Part shown: positions 16,807-24,467 of the stretch, piece after piece
How the letters are laid out: each line of letters begins with the position of its first letter
Numbering within the stretch: position 1 is the stretch's first letter
Assembly: GCA_015066245.1 (NCBI GenBank)
Contig: SVOS01000017.1
Span: forward strand, 1 to 34,924
DNA length: 34,924 nt
Direction: 5' to 3'
Source: Oscillospiraceae bacterium
GTDB lineage: Bacteria > Bacillota > Clostridia > Oscillospirales > Acutalibacteraceae
Notes under the pieces: model-generated
Told to the model about the DNA's origin: nothing
Seen by the model: the letters and a program-made list of their open reading frames with translations, nothing else
Database searches by the model: none
Translations under genes and position numbers: made by a program

Positions 16807-17113
16807 GTTAATCGCTCCTTTTAATATATTCTGATATTAAGAACCATAAATGTCAATATTTATAGATATATTAGACTAAATATGACTATACAGATATCTG
16901 TTTTTTATTCTGTACATACCAAAAACCGTAGTTCGTTCAAACGAACAAGTGCACAGAGTCTAAGGACGGATATTAGCATAAAATGATGCGATACCATATA
17001 AATCAAGGATAAAATCGGCAATTGATATTGTCTATTTTTGCTGTCAGATGGACATTTTAAAATTGAATTAAATTTTGTACAATATAGTTGTAGCAAAAGA
17101 AAGGAGGAGGCTT
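16807..17113. other. Divergent intergenic region with two palindromes
   Basis: No gene is seen here. A perfect 12-bp palindrome ACAGATATCTGT (16890-16901) is followed by a T-run. A hairpin GTTCGTT-CA-AACGAAC sits at 16931-16946. A TTGACA (minus strand) is present about 45 bases upstream of the dockerin gene's start, but it has no good -10 at the usual distance. The rest is AT-rich and holds the unassigned promoters of both flanking genes. Confidence 0.4.
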
Positions 17114-17398
17114 ATGGAAAAAATAATCATCCGACAATTTGTAATTGACAACGATATTTGCGAAGTGGTTTTCCGATTGGATACAGATTCAGGAAAATAT
17201 ATTGGAGATTATCCTGATTTTGAGCATTCTCCGCGAACAACTCCACGGGGGTATAAATGGGTAAATGCTACACAAGATGGTTGTGAAAAAGGAGTTCACA
17301 AGTATTTCCCACAGAAAACCTGTCTTGATTGCGGCTCCTGCAGTTATTTTACTACCGATAAATCAGGAGACCTTATAGGAGTTTGCGGTAATATCTAA
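17114..17398 (+). CDS. Small Cys-rich protein of unknown function
   Basis: The ATG at 17114 has a strong ribosome binding site AAGGAGGAGG ten bases upstream. The in-frame upstream ATG at 17075 has none. The 94-residue product has no signal peptide or membrane segment. Its C-terminal third carries C-x2-C-x2-C and a fourth Cys about 17 residues later (TCLDCGSCSYF ... GVCGN), a pattern that fits a small zinc- or iron-sulfur-binding knuckle. The middle part DYPDFEHSPRTTPRGYKWVN has no family I can name. It ends 30 bases before the start of the large vWA adhesin gene and may share its transcript. The function is unknown. Confidence 0.75.
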   Translation: MEKIIIRQFVIDNDICEVVFRLDTDSGKYIGDYPDFEHSPRTTPRGYKWVNATQDGCEKGVHKYFPQKTCLDCGSCSYFTTDKSGDLIGVCGNI

Positions 17399-17428
17399 GA
17401 TATAATGAAAAAAGGAAGGGTGACCGTT

Positions 17429-20400
17429 ATGACAAATAAATTCAGTGATTACAGAAGAATACTTTCTATGTTTCTCGCTTTGATAATTCTTATAATTTCA
17501 TTGCCTGCAGCGTCGGTATATGCTCTTGATACACCTGACAGTACACAGCAGATTGAGTACATAGGAGAGTGGAATCCCAAGGCTTATCCTGAAACCGGGG
17601 AACTTTACAGGGATAGAGTTGCAGTAAGCAAAACCATTGCTCCCACCAAGGACGAAAACTTCTTTGATATTACTCTGAAAATTGTTGCAAAACCCAGAGT
17701 AATTGACCAGAGTGTCGATGTTGTGCTTGTAATGGACGTTTCAAACACGATGAACTCTACACACGAAGGTTTAGGTGTTAACAATGCAGGATATAACATC
17801 AAGGATGCAAGACTTACACACGCAAAATCTGCGGTAAACACCTTCCTTGATTTGTATTCGGTGGATAAGAATATCAGCGAAGACAGACGCTTCGGCTTGG
17901 TTACTTTTAATTCTTACGCAAATACCGTGGTGCCTCTTACAACTGTTAATACAGCCGAGAAGGCTGCAGAGCTCAAGAGCACCGTGAATAAAATTACTGC
18001 TCCTACAGGCAACAGAGAAAGATTTACAAATATCGAAGGCGGATTACAGCTCGCCAAGAATCTTTTAAGCCAGTCTGATGCGGCTTTCAAGTATATTATT
18101 TTTATTACTGACGGTTTTCCCACAACCTATATTGAAAGCGGCAGAAACAGCACAACTCAGATTGTCGGCTACGACACATATATGACAGGCTCTTACAGTG
18201 CATCAAAAGTAGGTACAGACGGATATTTTGCAGATGCGGTAACCAAGAAGGTATGTACTTACGGCGTTAATTATTCTGATAAAGCCGCAAAAAGGGCATC
18301 AGATGTAGCCGAAAGCATTAAAAAGTCGGGAGTCAATATTTTTTCTATCGGTATTGACGTAGGTGTGCAGAGTATTCCTGATTATCTTAATGCAGCAAAG
18401 AATACTGCATTTACAACTGTTGACCGTACAAGTACAAATCATGTAATAGGCAGTACAACAGAGTCCTATAAAGGATGGCTCAGAGATAAGATTGCAGGCG
18501 GTCCTATGATTGAGGAAGCCGGCGAAACCGAAGATATCCACAGATATGCTTCAGGCAACAGTGCATCAGAGCTTAACAAAGCCTTTGAGAATATCCTTAA
18601 GGATATCGAGCTTATACCTGCCGAAACAATGGAAGAAGCCTATACCCTTGACCCCATGAGCGATTATGTTGAGTTTATGAACTTCTATAATCCTGATGGT
18701 ACAGAAACTGATGCAGTTATCAACACAAAAAACGGTAAGGATATCGCAACGTTCGATTCGGAAAACGAAACCATAAAGTGGTGGCTTACGACTACCCAGA
18801 ATTTCTATATTGATGATATCGGCAATTATGTGCTTTCTGTAAGTTATAAAGTAAGACTAAAAAACGAAATGGAAGGATTTGAATTTTCAAAGGCGTTTCC
18901 TACAAATGAAAAAACAACCTTCTATTTTAAAACCGTAGACTTTACTACCGGTGAACCTCTTTTTGGTGACAACAGCATTGATTATACAATACCGGAGATT
19001 GAAGGATATTACGGAGATTTCACCTTTACAAAGGAAGATTCTGTAACAGGTCATCCCCTTGAGGGTGCGGTGTTCAGATTAGAGCATTATGGCGAAAGCT
19101 GCCACGTTTGTGAGGGTGCGGCTTATATAGAGGCTCTTACTGCTTCTTCGGATGAAGCAGGTGTGGTTAAGTTTAATAATCTCCCCTCAGGTCACGAGTA
19201 TGCTCTTATTGAAGTAGAGCCCCCTGAAGGTTATCAGCCGGGCTCTATCCACTCTGTTCACGTTGCATACGGCAAAACATATTTAGACGGCAAACTTGTA
19301 TCTGATGAAGCACCTGCGACTATCACAAACAATGAAATTATTCCCGTAAAAGTAAAACTTTCCGCACACAAGACACTGGAGGGCAGAGAGCTTAAGGAAA
19401 ACGAGTTCACTTTTGTTCTTGAAGGTGAGTATATCAACAAGTTCCACGAAAAAGTGCATAACGATGCAGATGGTAACGCACAGTTTTATGAAATAATCTT
19501 TGACGATGAGGGTTCCTATTATTTCAGGGTGTATGAGGAAAAGGGAAAAGACAGTACTGTGATTTATGACAAAACTGTTTATGAAATAGAATTTACCGTT
19601 ACACTCAGCGATGACGGCACACAGTATCTTCTTGAAACAAAGATAAACGGCAATGACATCGATAACGATACAGCTCCCGATGCATTTGAGTTTACCAATA
19701 CGCTTAGGAAGTCTGTTTCTGTTACTTTAAGTGCAGATAAGCTTTTTGACGAAGAAATTCCCGAGGACGGTAAATTTAATTTTGAGCTTACAGACGCTGA
19801 TGGTAACTTGCTGGATACAAAATCTACTGTAGAGGGCGAAATTATTTTTGCCGAGCTTACCTTTGAACAAGAGGGTATATACAGATACAAGATCAAAGAG
19901 AATCACGAATGTACTGATGATGAGGAAGAAACAACAATATTCTTTGACCACAATGTTTATGATGCTATAGTAACTGTAACTGCTCCTGAGGATAGCGATA
20001 GCTATGAGGCAAAAGTGGAATATTTCCTTGAGGGCGAAAAAATTGAGGAGGTAGTTTTTAAGAATACCACCAGAGGCAATGCTTATTTAAAAATCAATGC
20101 TCTCAAAACCCTTGACGGCAACGTGCCGGAAGAAGGAAAATTCAATTTCGAGCTGAAAAAAATTACAGGAGCTCTTATCGATACCGGCAAAAATGATGCA
20201 GATGGTGTTATAACCTTCGATACGCTGGAGTTTGACAAAGTGGGTTACTTTGTGTTCTTGCTTACAGAGGTTAAGGGCGACGATGAAGATATTGTTTATG
20301 ATGATACAGTATACAGCATTTTTGTAATAAGCGAAGCTCATCATAATATTGATGAATATTTCCTTGAGGTTACAGTGAGAATCCCTGATGGAGATAGCTA

Positions 20401-20911
20401 TGTGGATGTTGCACATCTTCACGGCTCTGATTTGGAACTTAAACTGGAGAGCGGTGTTGTATTTGAAAATGAAACAAAGACAGAACCCCCTACAACAACG
20501 CCGACAGAGCCCACCGAGCCAAAGGTGACCGAGCCCACTGAGCCAAAGGTAACAGAGCCCACTGAGCCAAAGGTAACCGAGCCCACTGAGCCAAAGGTAA
20601 CCGAGCCCACTGAGCCAAAGGTAACCGAGCCCACTGAGCCAAAGGTAACAGAGCCCACTGAGCCGAAGGTAACAGAGCCCACTGAGCCAAAGGTGACCGA
20701 GCCCACTGAGCCAAAGGTGACCGAGCCTACCGAACCAAAGGCAACAGAGCCTATTGAAACGACACCCACTGTTCCAAAACCCCAAAAGCCCGAACCGCCT
20801 GATTTTGTAGAAACAGGTGACAGCTCAAATCCTCTTATCTGGATTGCGGTGTTGTTTGTGGGAACAAGCGGTGTAATAGTTTATGCTGATAAAAAGCGAA
20901 AAGAAGAATAG
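17429..20911 (+). CDS. Sortase-anchored vWA/SpaA/Spy0128 surface adhesin (pilin-like)
   Basis: The ATG at 17429 follows GGAAGGG, and an in-frame ATG 24 bases upstream has no such site. The 1160-residue product starts with a signal peptide. A von Willebrand A domain follows with the metal site D103-x-S105-x-T107 and a later DGFPTT. Next are a SpaA/Cna_B prealbumin domain at about 527-640 (FTFTKED, LIEVEPPEGY) and three Spy0128/FctA-type pilin domains (about 640-760, 761-885, 885-1015). These have the Lys, Glu and Asn positions expected for internal isopeptide bonds (for example SAHKTL, RVYEEKG, EFTNTL). Ten TEPTEPKV repeats span residues 1026-1105. The end is a sorting signal FVETG (1126-1130), a hydrophobic segment and KKRKEE. 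It is probably a wall-anchored adhesin or pilus tip. No sortase gene is in the window. Confidence 0.9.
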   Translation: MTNKFSDYRRILSMFLALIILIISLPAASVYALDTPDSTQQIEYIGEWNPKAYPETGELYRDRVAVSKTIAPTKDENFFDITLKIVAKPRVIDQSVDVVLVMDVSNTMNSTHEGLGVNNAGYNIKDARLTHAKSAVNTFLDLYSVDKNISEDRRFGLVTFNSYANTVVPLTTVNTAEKAAELKSTVNKITAPTGNRERFTNIEGGLQLAKNLLSQSDAAFKYIIFITDGFPTTYIESGRNSTTQIVGYDTYMTGSYSASKVGTDGYFADAVTKKVCTYGVNYSDKAAKRASDVAESIKKSGVNIFSIGIDVGVQSIPDYLNAAKNTAFTTVDRTSTNHVIGSTTESYKGWLRDKIAGGPMIEEAGETEDIHRYASGNSASELNKAFENILKDIELIPAETMEEAYTLDPMSDYVEFMNFYNPDGTETDAVINTKNGKDIATFDSENETIKWWLTTTQNFYIDDIGNYVLSVSYKVRLKNEMEGFEFSKAFPTNEKTTFYFKTVDFTTGEPLFGDNSIDYTIPEIEGYYGDFTFTKEDSVTGHPLEGAVFRLEHYGESCHVCEGAAYIEALTASSDEAGVVKFNNLPSGHEYALIEVEPPEGYQPGSIHSVHVAYGKTYLDGKLVSDEAPATITNNEIIPVKVKLSAHKTLEGRELKENEFTFVLEGEYINKFHEKVHNDADGNAQFYEIIFDDEGSYYFRVYEEKGKDSTVIYDKTVYEIEFTVTLSDDGTQYLLETKINGNDIDNDTAPDAFEFTNTLRKSVSVTLSADKLFDEEIPEDGKFNFELTDADGNLLDTKSTVEGEIIFAELTFEQEGIYRYKIKENHECTDDEEETTIFFDHNVYDAIVTVTAPEDSDSYEAKVEYFLEGEKIEEVVFKNTTRGNAYLKINALKTLDGNVPEEGKFNFELKKITGALIDTGKNDADGVITFDTLEFDKVGYFVFLLTEVKGDDEDIVYDDTVYSIFVISEAHHNIDEYFLEVTVRIPDGDSYVDVAHLHGSDLELKLESGVVFENETKTEPPTTTPTEPTEPKVTEPTEPKVTEPTEPKVTEPTEPKVTEPTEPKVTEPTEPKVTEPTEPKVTEPTEPKVTEPTEPKVTEPTEPKATEPIETTPTVPKPQKPEPPDFVETGDSSNPLIWIAVLFVGTSGVIVYADKKRKEE
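20504..20743 (+). repeat. Ten tandem 24-bp repeats encoding the TEPTEPKV stalk
   Basis: Ten units of 24 bases encode Thr-Glu-Pro-Thr-Glu-Pro-Lys-Val (the last has Ala for Val). They differ only at a few third positions (acc/aca, gta/gtg, cca/ccg). They form the wall-spanning stalk. High identity suggests recent expansion, and the copy number is likely to vary between strains. Confidence 0.95.
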
Positions 20912-20926
20912 CTTTAATTAAAATGC

Positions 20927-20956
20927 AAAACCGTCTGCATAAAGCAGACGGTTTTT
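20927..20956 (+). terminator. Terminator of the adhesin gene
   Basis: A perfect 12-bp stem (20927-20938 with 20944-20955, core CCGTCTGC) with a 5-base loop runs into TTTTTT. Confidence 0.9.
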
Positions 20957-20963
20957 TGCACGC

Positions 20964-20995
20964 AAAAACACCGCCGGAAGACCGACGGTGTTTCT
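20964..20995 (-). terminator. Terminator of the HPr-like gene (minus strand)
   Basis: On the minus strand the arm AAACACCGTCGG pairs with CCGGCGGTGTTT (one G-T pair) across a TCTT loop, followed by TT. It lies about 50 bases after the stop of the HPr-like gene. Confidence 0.75.
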
Positions 20996-21046
20996 GCAAG
21001 GATTTTTTGAAATTAACGTGAAAACGAAGTAAACAAAAGTAAAAAT

Positions 21047-21310
21047 TTATGCAGTCTTTGTTTCCGATTCACCGAAAAGGTCGAGTCTGAAAAGTTTGGA
21101 CTCGTCTTCTTTGTTGTCACAAAGGATGTAAGCGTCGGTGATCTTGCCGCCCTCGATAAGCTTAGTTAAGCCGATGAGCTGACAAAGCTTGCTTTTAAGA
21201 TTAAGGTGGTCGCCCTCTCTTGTTACGAGGTAGACATTGCCTTTGCAAGTGTCGAGCACGGCGAGGAACTTAGCTACATCAATGTTGTGAAGATTAATGA
21301 CAGATGTCAT
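21047..21310 (-). CDS. Small HPr-fold-like protein without the phospho-His
   Basis: The ATG at 21308-21310 has an AAGGAGGAA ribosome binding site, so the 87-residue form is preferred over a longer in-frame start. The pattern of a short strand, NVYLVTREGDHLNLKSKLCQLIGLTKLIEGGKI and a final strand resembles the HPr fold, where xAKSxxGxxSL follows a strand. The active-site His of true HPr is absent, so a phosphocarrier role is unlikely. Clostridia carry many such HPr-like small proteins of unknown role. The gene has its own strong promoter with an operator-like repeat downstream, and its own terminator. Family assignment rests on the pattern only. Confidence 0.7.
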   Translation of the reverse strand: MTSVINLHNIDVAKFLAVLDTCKGNVYLVTREGDHLNLKSKLCQLIGLTKLIEGGKITDAYILCDNKEDESKLFRLDLFGESETKTA

Positions 21311-21405
21311 ATCAGTTTCCTCCTTTATAATATTTTCGTGCTGCCATTTACCATTTGGCATATCCTTTTGAACAAGAACTTCAGAACATTTAGAAGTCCG
21401 TTGTT

Positions 21406-21460
21406 ATCAGGTGGACCTGACCTGATGATTTCATTATAGCAAGTTTTTCGTAAATGTCAA
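21406..21460 (-). promoter_or_regulatory. Strong promoter with an operator-like inverted repeat
   Basis: On the minus strand TTGACA (21455-21460) and TATAAT (21433-21438) are spaced by 16 bases. Just downstream, at 21407-21420, is a perfect inverted repeat TCAGGT-GG-ACCTGA. It overlaps a second pair, ATCAGG (21406-21411) with CCTGAT (21421-21426). This position fits a repressor site at or near the transcription start. The leader to the start codon is about 115 bases. Confidence 0.65.
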
Positions 21461-21728
21461 CAACAAACCTACATTGAGCTTGTATATATTGCCATAAGGC
21501 TAATAAATGATGTATAGTAAAAGGTATCAATATTTATTGAAAATGCACAATACGCAGAAAGTCGAAAAATCTTTGGGCAGACTTTCATTAGTAACTTTGT
21601 ACCGATTTTTTGAAATTGAAAATATTAATTGTAGATTTTTAACAAAGATGCGGTTTGGCTTGGCTTTTTGACTTAAAAGTGAATGTAAAAGCTATTTTGA
21701 TGACTAAATTTATCCTCAAAAACTGATG
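21461..21728. other. AT-rich intergenic region
   Basis: No gene is visible. A weak TTGCCA-N18-TATAGT pair (plus strand, about 21491-21520) precedes an imperfect hairpin with GAAAGTC/GACTTTC arms (about 21557-21586) and a TTTTTTG run about 20 bases further on. A small RNA is possible but weakly supported. Confidence 0.25.
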
Positions 21729-21757
21729 TTGATGTTTTATTATGATTGTGATACAAT
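21729..21757 (+). promoter_or_regulatory. Promoter of the phosphohexomutase gene
   Basis: TTGATG (21729-21734) and TACAAT (21752-21757) are spaced by 17 bases. It lies inside a possible longer reading frame starting at 21726, which argues for the internal start at 21789. Confidence 0.6.
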
Positions 21758-21788
21758 TAATTCATATCATGAAAAGGCGGTAGTATAT

Positions 21789-23291
21789 ATGTTAAACGAT
21801 TTTTATAAACAATTTAAAAGCGGCACCGATATCCGCGGTGTAGCTTCAGAGGGTGTTGAAGGTCAGCCTGTTAACCTTACTGATGAGGTTGTTCGCAATA
21901 TGGCAGGGGGTTTTGCACGCTTTCTGGGTAATAAGCTCAGCAAGAAGATTACCGACATGAAGGTTGCCGTAGGCAGAGATTCAAGAATTTCAGGTCCTCG
22001 TATTGCTGAAATTGTTATTAAAACTCTTTCTGATTACGGTATTGAGGTTCTGGATTGCGGTCTTGCTACAACTCCCTCTATGTTTATGACAACAGTTGAG
22101 CTGGGTTGTGACGCTGCGGTGCAGATTACTGCAAGCCATCACCCTTTCAACAGAAACGGACTTAAGTTCTTCACTCGTCAGGGCGGCTTGGAAGGCTCTG
22201 ATATCACCGAGATTTTAGAGTATGCTCAGGCAGGTCTTGCTCCTCAGGATGCTCTTAACGGCTTGATGAAGAAAGTCAATTTTATGGACAGATACGCAGA
22301 GATTCTCTGTGATATTATCAAAAAAGGTGTTAATGCTGATGATTATGATTTACCCTTGAAGGGACTTCATATCTGCGTTGATGCAGGTAACGGTGTCGGC
22401 GGCTTCTATGCAGATAAGGTGCTTAAGGTGCTGGGTGCAGACACAACAGGCTCACGTTATCTTGACCCCGACGGAATGTTTCCGAACCACGTACCCAACC
22501 CCGAGGACAAGGTTGCTATGGCGGCTATATCACAGGCTGTAGTTGAGAGCGGTGCAGATTTAGGTGTAATTTTTGATACCGACGTTGACCGTGGTGCCGC
22601 AGTTGACTCCAAGGGTGTTGAGATTAACCGCAACCGTCTTGTAGCTCTTGCTTCTGCTATTGCTTTAGAGGGAAATGAGGGCGGCACAATTGTTACCGAC
22701 TCCATTACATCTGACGGACTTAAGGAGTTTATCGAAAAGACTTTAGGCGGAAAGCATTACAGATATCGCCGCGGTTATAAGAATGTTATCGACAAGGCTC
22801 AGGAGTTAGAGTCACAGGGTATTTGTTGTCCTCTGGCTATTGAGACTTCAGGCCATGCCGCTATGAAAGAAAACTACTTCCTTGATGACGGTGCTTATCT
22901 TTGCACAAAGATTATTATTAAGGCAGCTCAGTTAAGACGTGAGGGCAAGGAAATCGGTGACCTTATTGCTGACCTTAAGGAGTGCAAAGAGGAAAAGGAA
23001 ATCCGTATCAAGATTAAAGAGGCTGACTTTGCCTCTTACGGCAAGAGCGTTATCGAAAAGCTCACAGCATACGCTGAAAGCCGTGAGGGCTGGCTTGTTG
23101 CTGATGACAATCGTGAGGGTATCAGAGTATCTTTTGGTGAGGATGACGGTGACGGTTGGTTCTTACTTCGTCTTTCAGTTCATGACCCCATTATGCCTCT
23201 TAATATAGAAAGCAACACCGAAGGCGGAGTTGAGATTATTCTTTCAAAACTGATGGGCTTCTTAAAAGAGTGTGAAGGTTTAGATATTTGA
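21789..23291 (+). CDS. Phosphomannomutase/phosphoglucomutase
   Basis: This enzyme of the alpha-D-phosphohexomutase family moves the phosphate between C1 and C6 of glucose or mannose. That links glycolysis with cell-wall, glycogen and exopolysaccharide precursors. The 500-residue product shows the phospho-Ser loop with S116 (ITASHHPFNRNG), the magnesium loop D263-x-D265-x-D267-R268, the sugar-binding segment ETSGHAAMKENYFLDDGAY, and a C-terminal phosphate-binding part (DNREGIRVSF). Substrate preference cannot be read from the sequence. The start at 21789 follows AAGGCGG and sits downstream of the promoter. A longer in-frame start at 21726 would overlap that promoter. Confidence 0.92.
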   Translation: MLNDFYKQFKSGTDIRGVASEGVEGQPVNLTDEVVRNMAGGFARFLGNKLSKKITDMKVAVGRDSRISGPRIAEIVIKTLSDYGIEVLDCGLATTPSMFMTTVELGCDAAVQITASHHPFNRNGLKFFTRQGGLEGSDITEILEYAQAGLAPQDALNGLMKKVNFMDRYAEILCDIIKKGVNADDYDLPLKGLHICVDAGNGVGGFYADKVLKVLGADTTGSRYLDPDGMFPNHVPNPEDKVAMAAISQAVVESGADLGVIFDTDVDRGAAVDSKGVEINRNRLVALASAIALEGNEGGTIVTDSITSDGLKEFIEKTLGGKHYRYRRGYKNVIDKAQELESQGICCPLAIETSGHAAMKENYFLDDGAYLCTKIIIKAAQLRREGKEIGDLIADLKECKEEKEIRIKIKEADFASYGKSVIEKLTAYAESREGWLVADDNREGIRVSFGEDDGDGWFLLRLSVHDPIMPLNIESNTEGGVEIILSKLMGFLKECEGLDI

Positions 23292-23324
23292 TGATGCAAA
23301 TATTGGGGTAATAAGCATTCTTTT

Positions 23325-23357
23325 GCAGGGGAGGGGTGCACCCTTCCCTGCATCTTT
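23325..23357 (+). terminator. Probable terminator of the phosphohexomutase gene
   Basis: An 11-bp stem (23325-23335 with 23341-23351, one G-T pair) with a GTGCA loop is followed by ATCTTT. The T-tract is weak. Confidence 0.6.
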
Positions 23358-23534
23358 ATATAAATAATAACAACCCTCAGTCAATGGTGATTACCTCTGA
23401 GAAATCCCTTTGCAAAGCCATTTTGCCCACCTCGCAACCGCTGGTTGCGGCTATGAAAACTAAAATGTATGGTCATTTTTGGTCGTTTGGTGTAGTATTC
23501 ACCCATACCAAAAAATGAAAGACGAGGTTAATTT

Positions 23535-24275
23535 ATGAACATCGAAACTGCAAACAGATTGTTACAGTACAGAAAGAAAGCAGGCTTTTCTCAGGAGGAG
23601 CTTGCAGAGAAAATCGGCGTAAGCCGTCAGGCGGTATCAAAGTGGGAGCGAAGCGAGGCATCGCCCGACACCGATAATTTAGTAGTATTGGCTCAGTTAT
23701 ACGGTGTATCTTTGGACGAGCTTTTAGGGCTTAAGTCTGCAAATGACGCCAAAGAAGAACCCACACCCGAAAAGGACGAGGTTCACGTAAGTCTTAAAGA
23801 TGGCGTTCATATTCACTCCAAAGACGGCGACAAGGTGGATGTTTCTTTTAAAGGCGGAGTTCACGTTGTTTCAAGCGGTGAGGAAAAGGTCCATTTCAAT
23901 AAGGATGAAAAGTATTTTGTTGATGAAAAGGGCGAGAGACACGAGATTAAGCCTGCCTATTTTTTCTGGCTTTATATGCCTTTTCCTGTGATTGTTACAA
24001 CTCTTTTCCTTGGTTGGGGATTTTCAGGAGTATGGGGAGGTTGGAGCCGTGCGTGGATTCTCTTTTTGCTTGTTCCTCTTTATTATTCAATTATTGAGGC
24101 TGTAAGAGCTAAAGATTTGAGCAAACTCGCATTCCCGGTTATTCCTGCTGCTGTTTTTGTGGGTGTAGGTATGTTTACTCATATTTGGCACCCCACATGG
24201 ATTGTGTTTCTCACCATTCCTCTTTTTTACTGCATAGTTGAGGGTATCAAGAAAATTAAATCTGACAAAAAGTAA
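23535..24275 (+). CDS. XRE-family regulator with membrane-spanning C-terminus
   Basis: The 246-residue product has an N-terminal helix-turn-helix of the XRE/Cro type at residues 7-60 (RKKAGFSQEELAEKIGVSRQAVSKWE, here split: SQEELAEKIGVSRQ and AVSKWERSEASPDTDN). A middle part follows with repeats resembling VHxSLKDGVHIHSKDGDKV. About four hydrophobic segments then cover residues 140-240. This layout, DNA-binding domain plus membrane anchor, is common in Firmicutes and suggests a membrane signal sensor. A GACGAGG site precedes the ATG. The target genes are unknown. The upstream gap holds three small hairpins. A terminator follows directly, so it is a single-gene unit. Confidence 0.9.
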   Translation: MNIETANRLLQYRKKAGFSQEELAEKIGVSRQAVSKWERSEASPDTDNLVVLAQLYGVSLDELLGLKSANDAKEEPTPEKDEVHVSLKDGVHIHSKDGDKVDVSFKGGVHVVSSGEEKVHFNKDEKYFVDEKGERHEIKPAYFFWLYMPFPVIVTTLFLGWGFSGVWGGWSRAWILFLLVPLYYSIIEAVRAKDLSKLAFPVIPAAVFVGVGMFTHIWHPTWIVFLTIPLFYCIVEGIKKIKSDKK

Positions 24276-24283
24276 AGTTTTAT

Positions 24284-24315
24284 AGCCTTCTCGTTTTTGA
24301 GAAGGCTTAATTTTT
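24284..24315 (+). terminator. Terminator of the XRE regulator gene
   Basis: A perfect 9-bp stem (24284-24292 with 24299-24307, arm AGCCTTCTC) with a T-rich loop is followed by TTAATTTTT. Confidence 0.8.
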
Positions 24316-24402
24316 ATGCATTTTTGCTTTTGTGTTGTAAAATATAGATAAAATGTAATCTGTCATTCTATAAATGTTCTACAGATAACTTGTCGAAAAG
24401 TG

Positions 24403-24431
24403 CTGAATTTTAAAAATTAATTTGTTATAAT
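24403..24431 (+). promoter_or_regulatory. Promoter of the SulP transporter gene
   Basis: TATAAT (24426-24431) has an extended -10 TG one base upstream. The -35 is weak (CTGAAT at 24403-24408, spacing 17). Confidence 0.45.
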
Positions 24432-24467
24432 TAACCTGTTGAATTTTTATAGAATGAAGGGTTTTTA

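Noticed and set aside
16931..16946. LexA-type box from GTTCGTT...AACGAAC
   Set aside because: The Gram-positive LexA site has CGAAC-N4-GTTCG arms. Here the arms are in the opposite order.
20087..20785. Long reading frames on the minus strand across the 24-bp repeats
   Set aside because: They are produced by the repeat periodicity opposite the adhesin stalk. They have no ribosome binding site and the protein is a low-complexity shadow.
23336..23518. A 60-codon frame before the XRE regulator
   Set aside because: It starts inside the terminator hairpin, has no ribosome binding site, and spans several hairpins. It was treated as non-coding.
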